DNA of 64,000 nucleotides from Epiperipatus broadwayi (Eukaryota; Onychophora; Udeonychophora; Euonychophora; Peripatidae): contig JAQFVV010006311.1 of NCBI GenBank assembly GCA_028023455.1, forward strand, positions 746,001 to 810,000, given 5' to 3'. A model generated the notes under the pieces. That model made no database searches and was not told where the DNA came from. It saw only the letters and a list, made by a program, of their open reading frames with translations. The stretch's first letter is position 1. Each line of letters begins with the position of its first letter. This document shows positions 36,232 through 48,900 of the stretch, piece after piece. A program made the position numbers and the translations under genes.

Positions 36232-39200
36232 CTAAGTAGGATCTGCAGTCTTTGCAATCATTGCTCTACAGGGTTTTAAAGACCTGGCATTGAACGTCCC
36301 TATCATTTTCTTGCCTGCCTGCAGTAGGAAGGAATTATGGCCTTTTCTTAATTTTATCTTATATGGACCATTGTACAGAGGATAAAATTTATGGAATTTC
36401 CTCTTGGCTTTGTTACTGGGCTGTATAGATTTCACCCATACCATGTCACCTATTTCAAATTGGTGAGCTGCCTTATATCGTTGATTCCGACGTTCCGCTG
36501 CTTGTTTTAAACATTCCCTAGCTTTGCTCTTGTCTATTTCAGGATCCACTACCTCACTATCCTCCGTTATAGGGACTTTAAAGATTTTTGGGCATACTCT
36601 TCCAAAATGTAATCTAGTAGGAGGAAGGCCTGTGGATTCGTTCATAGTGTCATTTATATGTTTTAGGACTGTTTTTGTCTGATTGACCCAGGCTCTATGA
36701 TCTGATCCCACCACAGTTCTATATAACCTGCCCAGTTCTCTCATCATACGCTCACACGGATTTGGCTGAGGGTTTCGCACGGACGTGAGGGTATGTTGGA
36801 TCCCTTGTGCTTGTATCCACTGTCTCCAGGCTGATGACGTGAATGCCGTTCCGCGGTCAGAAATAATTATTTTTGGTTTTCCCACTTTGGGAAACTGCAT
36901 TGTTTGTAGAACCCTTATGGCCTCCTGAGATCGAACTGTCCTTACTGGGTAAGCCTGTGTATACTTTGAAAATACATCATATGCAACTAGAAGGTACTTG
37001 TATCTCTTATATGATGGTAATGGCCCATAATGATCCACAGCAAGTATATGGTTAGGTTCAGTCGGGATTACTGATTTCATGGGACCCTTATAAGCCTTAT
37101 TTGCTGGCTTATTTACAGCACAACTCTTGCAGTCTCGTAGTACATTTAGGATGTCTCTATATATCCCTGGCCAATAAAACTGTCTCCTGACTGCTTCCTC
37201 AGTCTTACGCGGCCCATAATGTCCTATTGCTTCATGTGTATCTCTAATCACTTGATCCCTAAGCTTTGGTGGCAACATGACCTTCCATAATCCATCATTA
37301 TGACCTGTTTTTCCTTGCAATATCCCATCCACCACCCTATATCTTCTTTTCCAACTATCTACTCTCCCCTTTTTTAGCCCTAACTCTTCTATCTCTTTAA
37401 TCAATTTGAAGAATGGTGGGTATTTTTCTTGCCACTGCTGTAAGTTCACCAGGTCTTCTTCTGTCTTCCGATGGTTCACACTCATAATAATTCCCTTGGA
37501 ATTTTTAGGTATTCGTGGGTTATCTCTTGTAATGTTGATGGGATTTCTACTCAATGTATCTGCCACTATGTTTTGGGGACCAGGGCAATACTCCACTTTA
37601 AAATCAAATCTCTGAAGAGCCAGGCTCCAACGAATGAGCCTATCATTGGTCAGATAGCTCTTGTGGAAAAACTGCAAGCATTTATGATCTGTGATAATAG
37701 TGACCTTAGAGCCAAGGAGAAACTGCTTGAATTTTTCACAAGCCCATACTATCGCCAATGTCTCCTGCTCTGTGACGGTATAGTTTATTTCAGGCCCCCT
37801 TAACTTCCTGCTGGCAAAATATAGAACTCTTTGTTGTTTAGCATGTATCTGAAACAACACTGCCCCCATTCCCACACGGCTGCAGTCTGTCTGTACATAG
37901 AACATCTCTTCAAAATTAGGATGATTGAGCATGACGGTTTCTAAGAATTTCGCTTTTACGTATTTAAATTCCTTATCTCTCTGTTCATCCCATCTCCATT
38001 TTGCATCCTTCTTTATGAGTTCTACTAACCCAGCGGTATCCTGTGCAAAATTAGGGTAGAACCGATGGTAATAGTTACAGAGTCCCAAAAATGATCTAAC
38101 ATTCTTTTTTGTGGTTGGGGTTGGAAAATCTTGAATAGCCTTAACCTTATCAGGGTGTGTTTTCACACCTTCGCTATTTACAACATGACCCAGAAATGCT
38201 ATCTCAGATTGGAGGAATTTACTCTTTTGCATGTTTATTGTAATATTTTTACAACTACACTCCTCAAAAAATTCTTTTAAATGTTCCACATGCTCCTCAA
38301 AGGACAAAGAGGCTATCACTACATCATCCATATAGCAAATAACATGCTGTTTGATGTGGTCCGGTAATGCCCGATCCAGACATCTCATAAGGGCAGCTGC
38401 GCTGTTAACTAAACCAAATGGTACCCTTTTGAACACATGTGTTTGTCCTCTATATCTGAAAGCTGTATATTTTCTATCTCTGGGATCAAGCATTATTTGC
38501 CAGAAGCTTGAGGTAAGATCTAGAGTAGAAAAGACTCTTTTTCCTGCCAGTTTCAAGAATATATCTTTGATGTTAGGTGGTATGTCCCTTTCTGGCACAG
38601 TCAATTGGTTCAACTTCCTTGCGTCTAAACAAATGCGAACAGATCCATCCCTTTTTTTTACTACTACTAGGGGGTTATTGTATGGTGAAGATGCCTTGGT
38701 TATCACACCCCATTCTGTCATTTGTTGGATCTGCTTCTGAACTTCATCCTGGTATTGGAAAGGGATTGGATAAGTTTTTGCCTGGAAATAAGTTTCCTGC
38801 GTGAGATGAATACGGTGGGTATATCCTACAATGACTCCTGGCATTTTGGAAAAGATTCTCTTATATTGCTTTAGGACCCCTTTTAACTCTTCCCTTTCTA
38901 CTTCCTTCTTACACTCCGATTGATCTATTTTCTGGCTTATCATCTGTTCTGTATCTTCCTCACCCAAATACATGGCGCTGCTGAGTGGCTCTCGTTTAAT
39001 ATCCATGGGCTTGCTATCCCGACCTAGGGTTACCTCATTCTTGGTAAAATCAATAACACCCTCATATTGTTTGAGGAAATCGGCACCTATAATGACCTCT
39101 TGCAATAACCCTTTCATCACTAGAAAAGTGTGACCCAACCTTCTAGACCCCCAGTCTACCTCACCCCAGACCTGAAAATTTTCAGTTGGCGTCCTTTTTC

Positions 39201-39495
39201 CATTGGCTAAATACATTTGGAGGGATCGGAATGGTAGCTTTTGCCATAGAAAACCTTCCTTTTCCCTATCTGTCACCCACTCCTTGGCCACAAATGAAAG
39301 TTGGCTACCTGTATCTATTAATGCTCTTGCTTTTTTCTCGTTAATATTTATGGTCACCAAGGGGCAGGATCCGGCGGTAGTCATTGATGCCTCCGCCTCC
39401 TCTACTACCTCTCTAATAGTGCCCATTGTATGGTCCTTGGTCTCATCCCTATCCTTTATTACGGGTGTCGGATGTAGGGATTTATCTACCGGCAC
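36232..39495 (-). CDS. pol: Pol polyprotein of element B, unit 1 (protease-RT-RNase H-integrase)
   Basis: 1087 codons, intact. Domains in order: aspartic protease with ALIDTGSQ (DTG at 61-63); reverse transcriptase with LDLTSSFWQ (D326) and CYMDDVV (YMDD 388-391); RNase H with acidic residues in TDCSR (D537), TEQETLAI (E578) and ITDHKCL (D603); integrase zinc finger H754, H759, C789, C792; integrase core D821, D880 and E915; and a GPY module at 1043-1045. It copies element RNA into DNA and integrates it. The first codon is GTG rather than ATG, so the protein is more plausibly made by -1 frameshifting from gag just upstream (39504-39510). It differs from unit 2 by a handful of residues, such as P against S in HYG(P/S)RK and NPQ(P/S)NP. 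Because gag of this unit is broken, its expression as Gag-Pol is doubtful. Confidence 0.92.
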   Translation of the reverse strand: MPVDKSLHPTPVIKDRDETKDHTMGTIREVVEEAEASMTTAGSCPLVTININEKKARALIDTGSQLSFVAKEWVTDREKEGFLWQKLPFRSLQMYLANGKRTPTENFQVWGEVDWGSRRLGHTFLVMKGLLQEVIIGADFLKQYEGVIDFTKNEVTLGRDSKPMDIKREPLSSAMYLGEEDTEQMISQKIDQSECKKEVEREELKGVLKQYKRIFSKMPGVIVGYTHRIHLTQETYFQAKTYPIPFQYQDEVQKQIQQMTEWGVITKASSPYNNPLVVVKKRDGSVRICLDARKLNQLTVPERDIPPNIKDIFLKLAGKRVFSTLDLTSSFWQIMLDPRDRKYTAFRYRGQTHVFKRVPFGLVNSAAALMRCLDRALPDHIKQHVICYMDDVVIASLSFEEHVEHLKEFFEECSCKNITINMQKSKFLQSEIAFLGHVVNSEGVKTHPDKVKAIQDFPTPTTKKNVRSFLGLCNYYHRFYPNFAQDTAGLVELIKKDAKWRWDEQRDKEFKYVKAKFLETVMLNHPNFEEMFYVQTDCSRVGMGAVLFQIHAKQQRVLYFASRKLRGPEINYTVTEQETLAIVWACEKFKQFLLGSKVTIITDHKCLQFFHKSYLTNDRLIRWSLALQRFDFKVEYCPGPQNIVADTLSRNPINITRDNPRIPKNSKGIIMSVNHRKTEEDLVNLQQWQEKYPPFFKLIKEIEELGLKKGRVDSWKRRYRVVDGILQGKTGHNDGLWKVMLPPKLRDQVIRDTHEAIGHYGPRKTEEAVRRQFYWPGIYRDILNVLRDCKSCAVNKPANKAYKGPMKSVIPTEPNHILAVDHYGPLPSYKRYKYLLVAYDVFSKYTQAYPVRTVRSQEAIRVLQTMQFPKVGKPKIIISDRGTAFTSSAWRQWIQAQGIQHTLTSVRNPQPNPCERMMRELGRLYRTVVGSDHRAWVNQTKTVLKHINDTMNESTGLPPTRLHFGRVCPKIFKVPITEDSEVVDPEIDKSKARECLKQAAERRNQRYKAAHQFEIGDMVWVKSIQPSNKAKRKFHKFYPLYNGPYKIKLRKGHNSFLLQAGKKMIGTFNARSLKPCRAMIAKTADPT

Positions 39496-39510
39496 CCTCT
39501 TGAGTTTAAC
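39463..39510 (-). promoter_or_regulatory. Gag-Pol -1 frameshift signal, unit 1
   Basis: On the minus strand the heptamer GTTAAAC (39510-39504) sits in the gag frame as G TTA AAC. Six bases follow, then a stem-loop whose arms are GGGTGCCGG and CCGACACCC (39471-39463), pairing at 8 of 9 positions. It is identical to the signal in unit 2. Confidence 0.7.
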
Positions 39511-41339
39511 GGCCTCCTATTATCTTTATAACTATTTTGGTTAGTATTAAAAGGTTTTGGCCCAGTTCCTTTCCTATAGCTATCCTTTCCTAACCTCATT
39601 GCCTGACACTTAGGATCTATCCTTCTCATCTTTTCTGGAGGTTCCTTTGGAAAGGGCATATAGTCTACCGATGTTAGAAACTCTGACATCTCTTCCACCG
39701 TCTGTATGCGCGTTCCTGTCATCATCTGCTGTACAGGCGGTGGCATATTCTGTTGGATTAACTTGATTATATGAGCCTCTGGGTATACATATGCAGTCAA
39801 GGATCTGAGGCGGGCTACCTGTCTCACAAAGAACTGGGTGTACGTTTCTTTGGTAACTGAGCCATAATGCTCTCTCATAACTGCCATGTATATAGCATGT
39901 TGCCTCTCGTTACTCCAGAATGTCTTCATTAGTGCAGCTACATATTGTTCAAACGTCTCGGGTTTTTCATTATAACAATCCCACCAAGACAAGGCATATC
40001 CATATAAATAATGTGCTGCGAGAGCTACCTGGTCCCGAGCGGCTATGTTTTGGAACCGGAATAATTCCCTGAGACTTTGTAGATGTACCCTAGGACTCTC
40101 CCCTATCTCACCTTTGAATGTTTTGACCTGAATAAATTTGGCCATATATGAATGGGAGTTCATCTCTACACCCCTAGTGCTATTCCCTATCCTCTCTTCC
40201 CTTGAACTATCAAGGTCAGGAACGCCCATCGATTCTGATCCCTCAATAAGATATGGTATCATCGTCGCCGTATTTATCTGTTGTAGGCTTATTTCCTTTA
40301 CATTTGTCTCTGCTCTACTCTTTTCTATTTGATCCTGGTCTCCCTTGTTTATTAACTTCGTTATGCCCTTTTCTCCAGATGGTCCCACACTTGCTTCTTC
40401 TAACTTATGAAGACCCCGTTCTATACCCTGTATCCTTTTTACTAATAAATTTGCCTTTTCTTCATCTTTATCTTGCCTAACCTTTACATTTTCCTTAAGC
40501 TCATATATTTCGTCGTTAATTTGTCGACAGTATGTATCCATTTCTGTTACTTTCTCCGTTTGAGTTTTCCGCTGACTCTCAATTTCCTGTATTTTCCCTT
40601 GCAGCTCAGCCATTTCTCTATTTTGTCTCTCTTGTTGGGTCTGAGTTACGTCTAATCTTTCCTCCATGCCTTCTAACTTTTTTTTTTACGTTCACCCCTT
40701 CCCTCTGTACGTAATCCTTTTGCTGTTGTACAGTGTCTCTCACTTCAAGAATTTTCTTTTCTACTCCTCTAATATTTTCTTCTATACGCCCTACGTGACT
40801 GTCTAACCTTTTCTCGCATTCTTCCAGAGCCCTACCGTAATTTTGTTTACACTCTATGCTTAGCTGTTCCATTTTTTTATCTATGTTTTCCATCCTCTTG
40901 TTCATCTTGTCTCCTTCTGCCGAGATCATTGTTTTAACCTGCTCTAATATTTCGTCTTTATGTTTTTCTCTTTCTTTTTTATCATTTTCCCTTTCTTGTG
41001 CTCTCCTTTTTTCATCTTCTCTTTCTTTATTCTCCCTTTCTAATTTTTCATTTTCCAAGTACCGCATAAACCAAAACCAATCGAATGTCTGTTTCTCATC
41101 TATATTTTCTTGTACTTTGGGCTTTTTTGCCTCTGGTATCCTATTCTCTATCAGTTCCCCATCTACGGTTTCCCTTTCACTACTCTCTGATTCTTCAGTA
41201 CTACTACTATATGTTTCTTCTATTATCTCCTTCCCGACCTAAGCGTTTTTCCTCTCTTCTCCATCCTTTCTCTCCTTTCCTCCTTCATTTCTTGTACTTC
41301 CTCTATTATCCCATCCATATTCTCTTCTTTATTTTCCAT
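39486..41339 (-). pseudogene. gag: gag of element B, unit 1, broken by two indels
   Basis: It corresponds to the intact 617-codon gag of unit 2 but carries two single-base changes of length. A run of T is 10 long at 40678-40687 where unit 2 has 9. A run of C near 41233 is 3 long where unit 2 has 4. The result is separated open frames of about 149 codons (40618-41067) and 393 codons (39486-40667). The Gag domain itself (PFLRE-type region with WWDCYNEKPETF and YTQFFVRQV) is undamaged. Both indels are in homopolymers, so sequencing error is a live alternative to true mutation. Confidence 0.85.
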
Positions 41340-42296
41340 TACTAAATTTATTCAAATTTTCATACGGCTATCTAGCCCCCTTTTCAAACAAACCCATCCA
41401 AGCCTAATTGATCACCTAGCTTTGTCGCTGTTCTATATTATCCCCGCTAACTCATTTCCCTACTAATTACTTAACCCGTTCAGTACTTACTCTTCCCTTA
41501 CAAACTTCAGATAAATACAAAATACAATAAAATTTTAAAAATATATTTAAATGAAACTCACCCTTGGCTTGCCTTTTTCTCCTTCACTTCTTTTCTGTTA
41601 AATTTAAAATCAGTTTATTATTAATTTTATTGTTAGATATTCATTTATTTTCCCGTGGTTTGACAATTTTTTAAACACTAAACACTCGCATATTTTTGTC
41701 TTGCCTGATTTTTCCCTAATGGTTTTTAGTATTGCTCACATCTTGTCTTGACTCACCCCTCGTCATAAAATATTTGATTTTGGAAAAATTTAAAATTTGT
41801 TCTTTCCATCTGATAGCGAATTTATGTGAGGATAATTTTAGTTATTTTTGAAAATCACCTCGGGCGCCAGCTATCGTCAGGTAAGACATACATAATAATT
41901 TTGATAGGCCACATATTGATATCCTATACACATAGCTATACCCATTTATTGCACATGAATCTGTTTTATTCATTTTGGCAGGAAAAAATTTTTTTAAAAA
42001 TTTTTTTTTTTTTTTTAGCATACATGATTTGAAGCATACTCGGAAGAAATAACTTTCTCTACATATTCATAACACTTAGTATGAAACACATCTGTCTATC
42101 TCCTTTCTCAGGCATATAGATTTATATTATCAAGCCCTGTATTGTTGCGGTACACCTGGAAGAAAAATTTGTGCATACATCTTTTGCTTTTTCAGCCCTT
42201 CCGTGCTAAGGTTCCACTCCACTCTGTTCAGGGTCGTTTTTAGAGGTCATCAAGCCACACGTTGCGGCGGCATACCCGAAAGAAAAAAAATTCTAC
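41340..42296 (-). other. 5' leader of unit 1 with displaced PBS-like motif
   Basis: Non-coding sequence between LTR B2 and gag. On the minus strand TGGCGCCCGAGGTGA (41869-41855) looks like a tRNA primer-binding site but lies about 427 bp from the LTR edge. Three degenerate repeats carrying (G)AAGCATACTCGGAAGAAA-like sequence occur near 42028-42052, 42128-42167 and 42248-42290 (read on the plus strand). A mixed A/T palindromic run lies near 41986-42016. Confidence 0.6.
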
Positions 42297-45200
42297 TGTA
42301 ACAGTCAAATATGTACATTTGCGCAACAAAACCTAGAACTCCGATAGATCATCCTAAGGCCGACCAGGTTTACGGTGGTGGAAGCCACGGCTCTGGTCTA
42401 ACCTTAGTTCCTCTACCATTGCTCATAGACTTACAACCTTACAAATGACACAGTTGAGGTCACAGCAGCGTTTTAATCCCTAACGTGCCGGCAGTAGCTC
42501 AACAGTTATACATAAGATGTGGAGCAATGGGTATTTGTATAACACATCTATATAGGTATCATGTGGCACACCTATCATTATAAATTATATATAAAATTTC
42601 AATAACACTAAAATTAAGTATTAATAAGTAAATAAAATTGAGTCGGTGAGCAAGACTAAGACAAGAAACTATATTAAATTTTAAATCAATTTAATAATAT
42701 TAAATGCTAACAATTATTTAAAATTATAATAAATAAGCAAGGGTTTAATTTCACACGCAGGTGAATAAGGTATTTACAGTTTAAAAAGGATTCACACGTA
42801 AGTGATGCTGTTTAGTAATAATTTTGAATGTACATGATTTCAATCACACGCAGGTGATAAAATAATTTTGATGTGAATTTATACATGAGCTTAATATAAA
42901 TTTTGATACAGAACGATTTGAATTTGCTCATGGGTTTTTATTTTCTATGCCAGGTTTATGCTATAAGGATTTAGATTTGCATATTAGTAAAAGTGACAAT
43001 TAATTTAGTAAAGAACATAAATTATCATTAATTTACTTAGCGCGAATATTTCAATATATTCTCTACACAGTAAAATACTACTTAGATTGGATTCTATATC
43101 AGATCAATGCTGATTTACTTATTTATGTGGCGGGTTGAACTGACTAACGGAAGTTATATTTCAGATACTAGTGCGTATAGAAAAGCATATAACTTTTAAG
43201 TCTTATTGCGTCTCATATGTTCCTTACTCATGGGATTTTTACCAAGTAACAGTTCCCGAGGACTGATTCTCATTGCTGTAATGTATGAGGCCATTTGGTT
43301 CGGCATGTTGGGCAATTTATAAACTATGGGAGTCTTACGCTCTAGTTGAGTCACATGCTCCTTTTATGGACAAGGAATGTGGAGACTTACGCTCTGGATT
43401 GAGTCTCATGCTCCATGATAAGATAAGCGAGATGGGCTGGCGTGTACCAGACACCATCTAAAGTAATAATTGCCCGAACTAAGGTAATGATGCAGGGCGA
43501 CGGTATGCAACCATTACAGAAATACAGCAAAAAGAATATACGCCGTAGCGTTTCGTAAGGAGACATATGCACCACTGACTAATAATCATTTTTAAAATTA
43601 CGACGCTAAAAATCAAGTTTCTTTCATGAAACTATCCCACATCAGTTCATATTATAGTACTTTGAAATAGTACAAATAAAGGGAATTTATGGATCCAATC
43701 TATAGAGTTAGCTATATAGGCTATGACTTATTTAGCTTAAGGAGGATTTACAGCATATGGGGAATTAAAATATAAACATATAAATTTATGCTGAAGTTAT
43801 ATCACTTTACCTAGATATTAATTTAAAATATCAATTTAAAATGCAAATCTATTTTAAGGTGATGATACGTTTGTAATAACCCTTAATTGTAGACATATTA
43901 TCCTTTCCAAAACAGAGCTTTTTATTTCGTATATAATTATACGTCTTATATATGCGCGCACTTACATATATATATATGCGAGCGAATTTTTATTTAACAC
44001 TCGCGAATAGTTTAAATTAAGAATAAAGCTCGGTTTTGCAATTTTATAGCATAAACAATATAATGTAACTAAATAATAATAATATTGGCATAGATAATCA
44101 CAAGAAATACAATTTTAAATCATAATAAATTTAAATAAGTGAAGTTTGATAATTAGTTGCTTATTTAAAAAGAGCAAGTAGTATACAGTTCGCTAAAACA
44201 TGTTTGATTCGGTCTTTTAAAGCTATCTTATAAATCAACGATTACGGATATTATCGTTGATCTATAACATACAAATTATTATATAAATCTTAAATATTAT
44301 TTAAATTATTATAAAAATTAATTTCCACATTAAAAAAATTGAAATATATAGCTTTTAATTATTTAATTTAAATCAATACGTAACCAAATCAAACTATATT
44401 TTGCGAGTAAACCAAAACATAAAATAATGCAATTTCATTAATAAAAGATGTGTGTGAATGCGCGTATTTTAGATCATAAAATAATAAAGCTTAATTCAAC
44501 TAAAATACGTTAAATCATTTAACATTTTATCTCTCAGGTTTAAATTATAATTTTTATAATCACAATCAGTTTACACTTAAGTTTAGACTCTTATATTTAA
44601 AATCAGGCAAGACTCTAGGGTTTAATTAGTTATCAATTATTATATTTTTAGGTGACTTTTAAATTAAGTTTGTCAAATCAAATACATGTTTTAAGATGGC
44701 CATTAGTTTGAAGTTAAGCTAGCTTTTGATTGAAGATTTTAGATGAGAAGAATATTTACCATTTGAGCTTGGTGTTTCTTCGTACTGCGGGTTTCCTTGG
44801 ACAGCGAGCATGTTTTCACGGTGATCTGCTCCTCTTCTTGGCTTAGATGGTTCTTTGCCTGTCAGAAGGCTAGGTTTGACGCCTTTCTACTCCGACATTT
44901 TATTAATTTACTGTATTTTAATATTTTTTTCTTTTTACTCTTTAGAAAATTTTTATTGAGTGCCTTTTAAGGTGGCTGCTACCTCTTTTATACCATACTC
45001 CCCCCCCCCTTCTTTTTCATTTCTGTATTTTCCGAGAATTGTTTTCTTGGGCTGTCTTTTCCGAGAATTGTTTTTCTTGGGATGTACGCCAGTGGTCAAT
45101 CACCAAGGGAGCCTATTGTTTTTAATTTTAAATAGGTCAATCTATTCAGTTTTCCCCGTTTTATTCTATTTTTACATTTTTAATTACTGTATTTTTGGTA

Positions 45201-45688
45201 AGGATTAACTATATTGGCGACAGTATGTCCAGAAAAACAACTCTAAGATTAAGAAAAACATTTTATTATATATGTAACTTGACCGTTCTAATTTACCGAT
45301 ATATGCAGAATTATATAATTGTGAAAATGCATAATTTAATAAATATCTAAAATTATGGAAAAAGAAATGTTTTGTAATCTATTAACATTTATATTCTAGC
45401 ATATATGTAGTCTACAGTTACACATACAATTAGTTTTTCATCTAACAATTATTAATAATCTATATATGTGCGCATTTTGACTAAAGGAGTATATAAATGA
45501 ATACTTTAGTACATATTAAACGACACACACACACATATGATAGATTTAATTAGATTCAATTTTAGCTGGAATTTATTAGTATTATTATTATAAAATATAC
45601 GAGGGTTGGTGGTATTTATATATAAATGAATACTGCTATATAGCATATATAGCAGGTGAAAGAGTCAAGTTGAAAACTGACTGTTTCA
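42297..45688 (-). repeat. LTR B2 (middle LTR of the composite)
   Basis: 3392 bp with the same TG...CA ends as B1 and B3. It is the odd one out: it alone has CCTTTTAAGG where the others have CCTCCAAAGG (near 44963), a 23-bp deletion near 45138, and many private substitutions (for example TATTTATGTGG against TATTTAAGTGG near 43120). It serves both as 3' LTR of the right-hand unit and 5' LTR of the left-hand unit. No target duplication flanks it on its own, so it is not a separate insertion. Confidence 0.88.
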
Positions 45689-45997
45689 TATTCTCAAACT
45701 CACGGGAAATTTTTGGGAAATTTAATGAATTGGTGCCTTTACTTGGGGAGAAAATTTAACCCTTTTTTTTTTTTTTTTTTAACATTAATCTTAACGAAAT
45801 TTCCTTTTATTATTGCTAATTTTACTAAATAATTTGGGAACCCTTTCTGGCCTTATTCTCATACCTATGAAAACATATGCTATAACTACGTAATAACTAA
45901 AAAATTATATCAATTTACAAGCTATACTACTACTGAAAGATTATAATTATATTACTAACTACTTATATATATATATCATTGTCATGGTTTCAGAATC
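45689..45997 (-). other. Pol-LTR spacer of unit 2
   Basis: Counterpart of 35920-36231. It is non-coding, with an A18-GGG run on the minus strand near 45780-45760 about 75 bases from the LTR. It also has a shorter (TA)n stretch than unit 1. Confidence 0.5.
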
Positions 45998-48900
45998 CTA
46001 AGTAGGATCTGCAGTCTTTGCAATCATTGCTCTACAGGGTTTTAAAGACCTGGCATTGAACGTCCCTATCATTTTCTTGCCTGCCTGCAGTAGGAAGGAA
46101 TTATGGCCTTTTCTTAATTTTATCTTATATGGACCATTGTACAGAGGATAAAATTTATGGAATTTCCTCTTGGCTTTGTTACTGGGCTGTATAGATTTCA
46201 CCCATACCATGTCACCTATTTCAAATTGGTGAGCTGCCTTATATCGTTGATTCCGACGTTCCGCTGCTTGTTTTAAACACTCCCTAGCTCTGCTCTTGTC
46301 TATTTCAGGATCCACTACCTCACTATCCTCCGTTATAGGGACTTTAAAGATTTTTGGGCATACTCTTCCAAAATGTAATCTAGTAGGAGGAAGGCCTGTG
46401 GATTCGTTCATAGTGTCATTTATATGTTTTAGGACTGTTTTTGTCTGATTGACCCAGGCTCTATGATCTGATCCCACCACAGTTCTATATAACCTGCCCA
46501 GTTCTCTCATCATACGCTCACATGGATTTGACTGAGGGTTTCGCACGGACGTGAGGGTATGTTGGATCCCTTGTGCTTGTATCCACTGTCTCCAGGCTGA
46601 TGACGTGAATGCCGTTCCGCGGTCAGAAATAATTATTTTTGGTTTTCCCACTTTGGGAAACTGCATTGTTTGTAGAACCCTTATGGCCTCCTGAGATCGA
46701 ACTGTCCTTACTGGGTAAGCCTGTGTATACTTTGAAAATACATCATATGCAACTAGAAGGTACTTGTATCTCTTATATGATGGTAATGGCCCATAATGAT
46801 CCACAGCAAGTATATGGTTAGGTTCAGTCGGGATTACTGATTTCATGGGACCCTTATAAGCCTTATTTGCTGGCTTATTTACAGCACAACTCTTGCAGTC
46901 TCGTAGTACATTTAGGATGTCTCTATATATCCCTGGCCAATAAAACTGTCTCCTGACTGCTTCCTCAGTCTTACGCGACCCATAATGTCCTATTGCTTCA
47001 TGTGTATCTCTAATCACTTGATCCCTAAGCTTTGGTGGCAACATGACCTTCCACAATCCATCATTATGACCTGTTTTTCCTTGCAATATCCCATCCACCA
47101 CCCTATATCGTCTTTTCCAACTATCTACTCTCCCCTTTTTTAGCCCTAACTCTTCTATCTCTTTAATCAATTTGAAGAATGGTGGGTATTTTTCTTGCCA
47201 CTGCTGTAAGTTCACTAGGTCTTCTTCTGTCTTCCGATGGTTCACACTCATAATAATTCCCTTGGAATTTTTAGGTATTCGTGGGTTATCTCTTGTAATG
47301 TTGATGGGATTTCTACTCAATGTATCTGCCACTATGTTTTGGGGACCAGGGCAATACTCCACTTTAAAATCAAATCTCTGAAGAGCCAGGCTCCAACGAA
47401 TGAGCCTATCATTGGTCAGATAGCTCTTGTGGAAAAACTGCAAGCATTTATGATCTGTGATAATAGTGACCTTAGAGCCAAGGAGAAACTGCTTGAATTT
47501 TTCACAAGCCCATACTATCGCCAATGTCTCCTGCTCTGTGACGGTATAGTTTATTTCAGGCCCCCTTAACTTCCTGCTGGCAAAATATAGAACTCTTTGT
47601 TGTTTAGCATGTATCTGAAACAACACTGCCCCCATTCCCACACGGCTGCAGTCTGTCTGTACATAGAACATCTCTTCAAAATTAGGATGATTGAGCATGA
47701 CGGTTTCTAAGAATTTCGCTTTTACGTATTTAAATTCCTTATCTCTCTGTTCATCCCATCTCCATTTTGCATCCTTCTTTATGAGTTCTACTAACCCAGC
47801 GGTATCCTGTGCAAAATTAGGGTAGAACCGATGGTAATAGTTACAGAGTCCCAAAAATGATCTAACATTCTTTTTTGTGGTTGGGGTTGGAAAATCTTGA
47901 ATAGCCTTAACCTTATCAGGGTGTGTTTTCACACCTTCGCTATTTACAACATGACCCAGAAATGCTATCTCAGATTGGAGGAATTTACTCTTTTGCATGT
48001 TTATTGTAATATTTTTACAACTACACTCCTCAAAAAATTCTTTTAAATGTTCCACATGCTCCTCAAAGGACAAAGAGGCTATCACTACATCATCCATATA
48101 GCAAATAACATGCTGTTTGATGTGGTCCGGTAATGCCCGATCCAGACATCTCATAAGGGCAGCTGCGCTGTTAACTAAACCAAATGGTACCCTTTTGAAC
48201 ACATGTGTTTGTCCTCTATATCTGAAAGCTGTATATTTTCTATCTCTGGGATCAAGCATTATTTGCCAGAAGCTTGAGGTAAGATCTAGAGTAGAAAAGA
48301 CTCTTTTTCCTGCCAGTTTCAAGAATATATCTTTGATGTTAGGTGGTATGTCCCTTTCTGGCACAGTCAATTGGTTCAACTTCCTTGCGTCTAAACAAAT
48401 GCGAACAGATCCATCCCTTTTTTTTACTACTACTAGGGGGTTATTGTATGGTGAAGATGCCTTGGTTATCACACCCCATTCTGTCATTTGTTGGATCTGC
48501 TTCTGAACTTCATCCTGGTATTGGAAAGGGATTGGATAAGTTTTTGCCTGGAAATAAGTTTCCTGCGTGAGATGAATACGGTGGGTATATCCTACAATGA
48601 CTCCTGGCATTTTGGAAAAGATTCTCTTATATTGCTTTAGGACCCCTTTTAACTCTTCCCTTTCTACTTCCTTCTTACACTCCGATTGATCTATTTTCTG
48701 GCTTATCATCTGTTCTGTATCTTCCTCACCCAGATACATGGCGCTGCTGAGTGGCTCTCGTTTAATATCCATGGGCTTGCTATCCCGACCTAGGGTTACC
48801 TCATTCTTGGTAAAATCAATAACACCCTCATATTGTTTGAGGAAATCGGCACCTATAATGACCTCTTGCAATAACCCTTTCATCACTAGAAAAGTGTGAC

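Noticed and set aside
36873-39544. Plus-strand open frames inside unit 1 of element B, and the same set at 46639-49310
   Set aside because: They lie antisense to intact pol, are identical in both units because the DNA is duplicated, and have no domain.
40138-41345. Plus-strand frames rich in Ser, Phe and Leu opposite gag, including 203 codons at 50621-51232
   Set aside because: They mirror the Glu/Lys-rich coiled-coil codons on the other strand and are shadows of gag.
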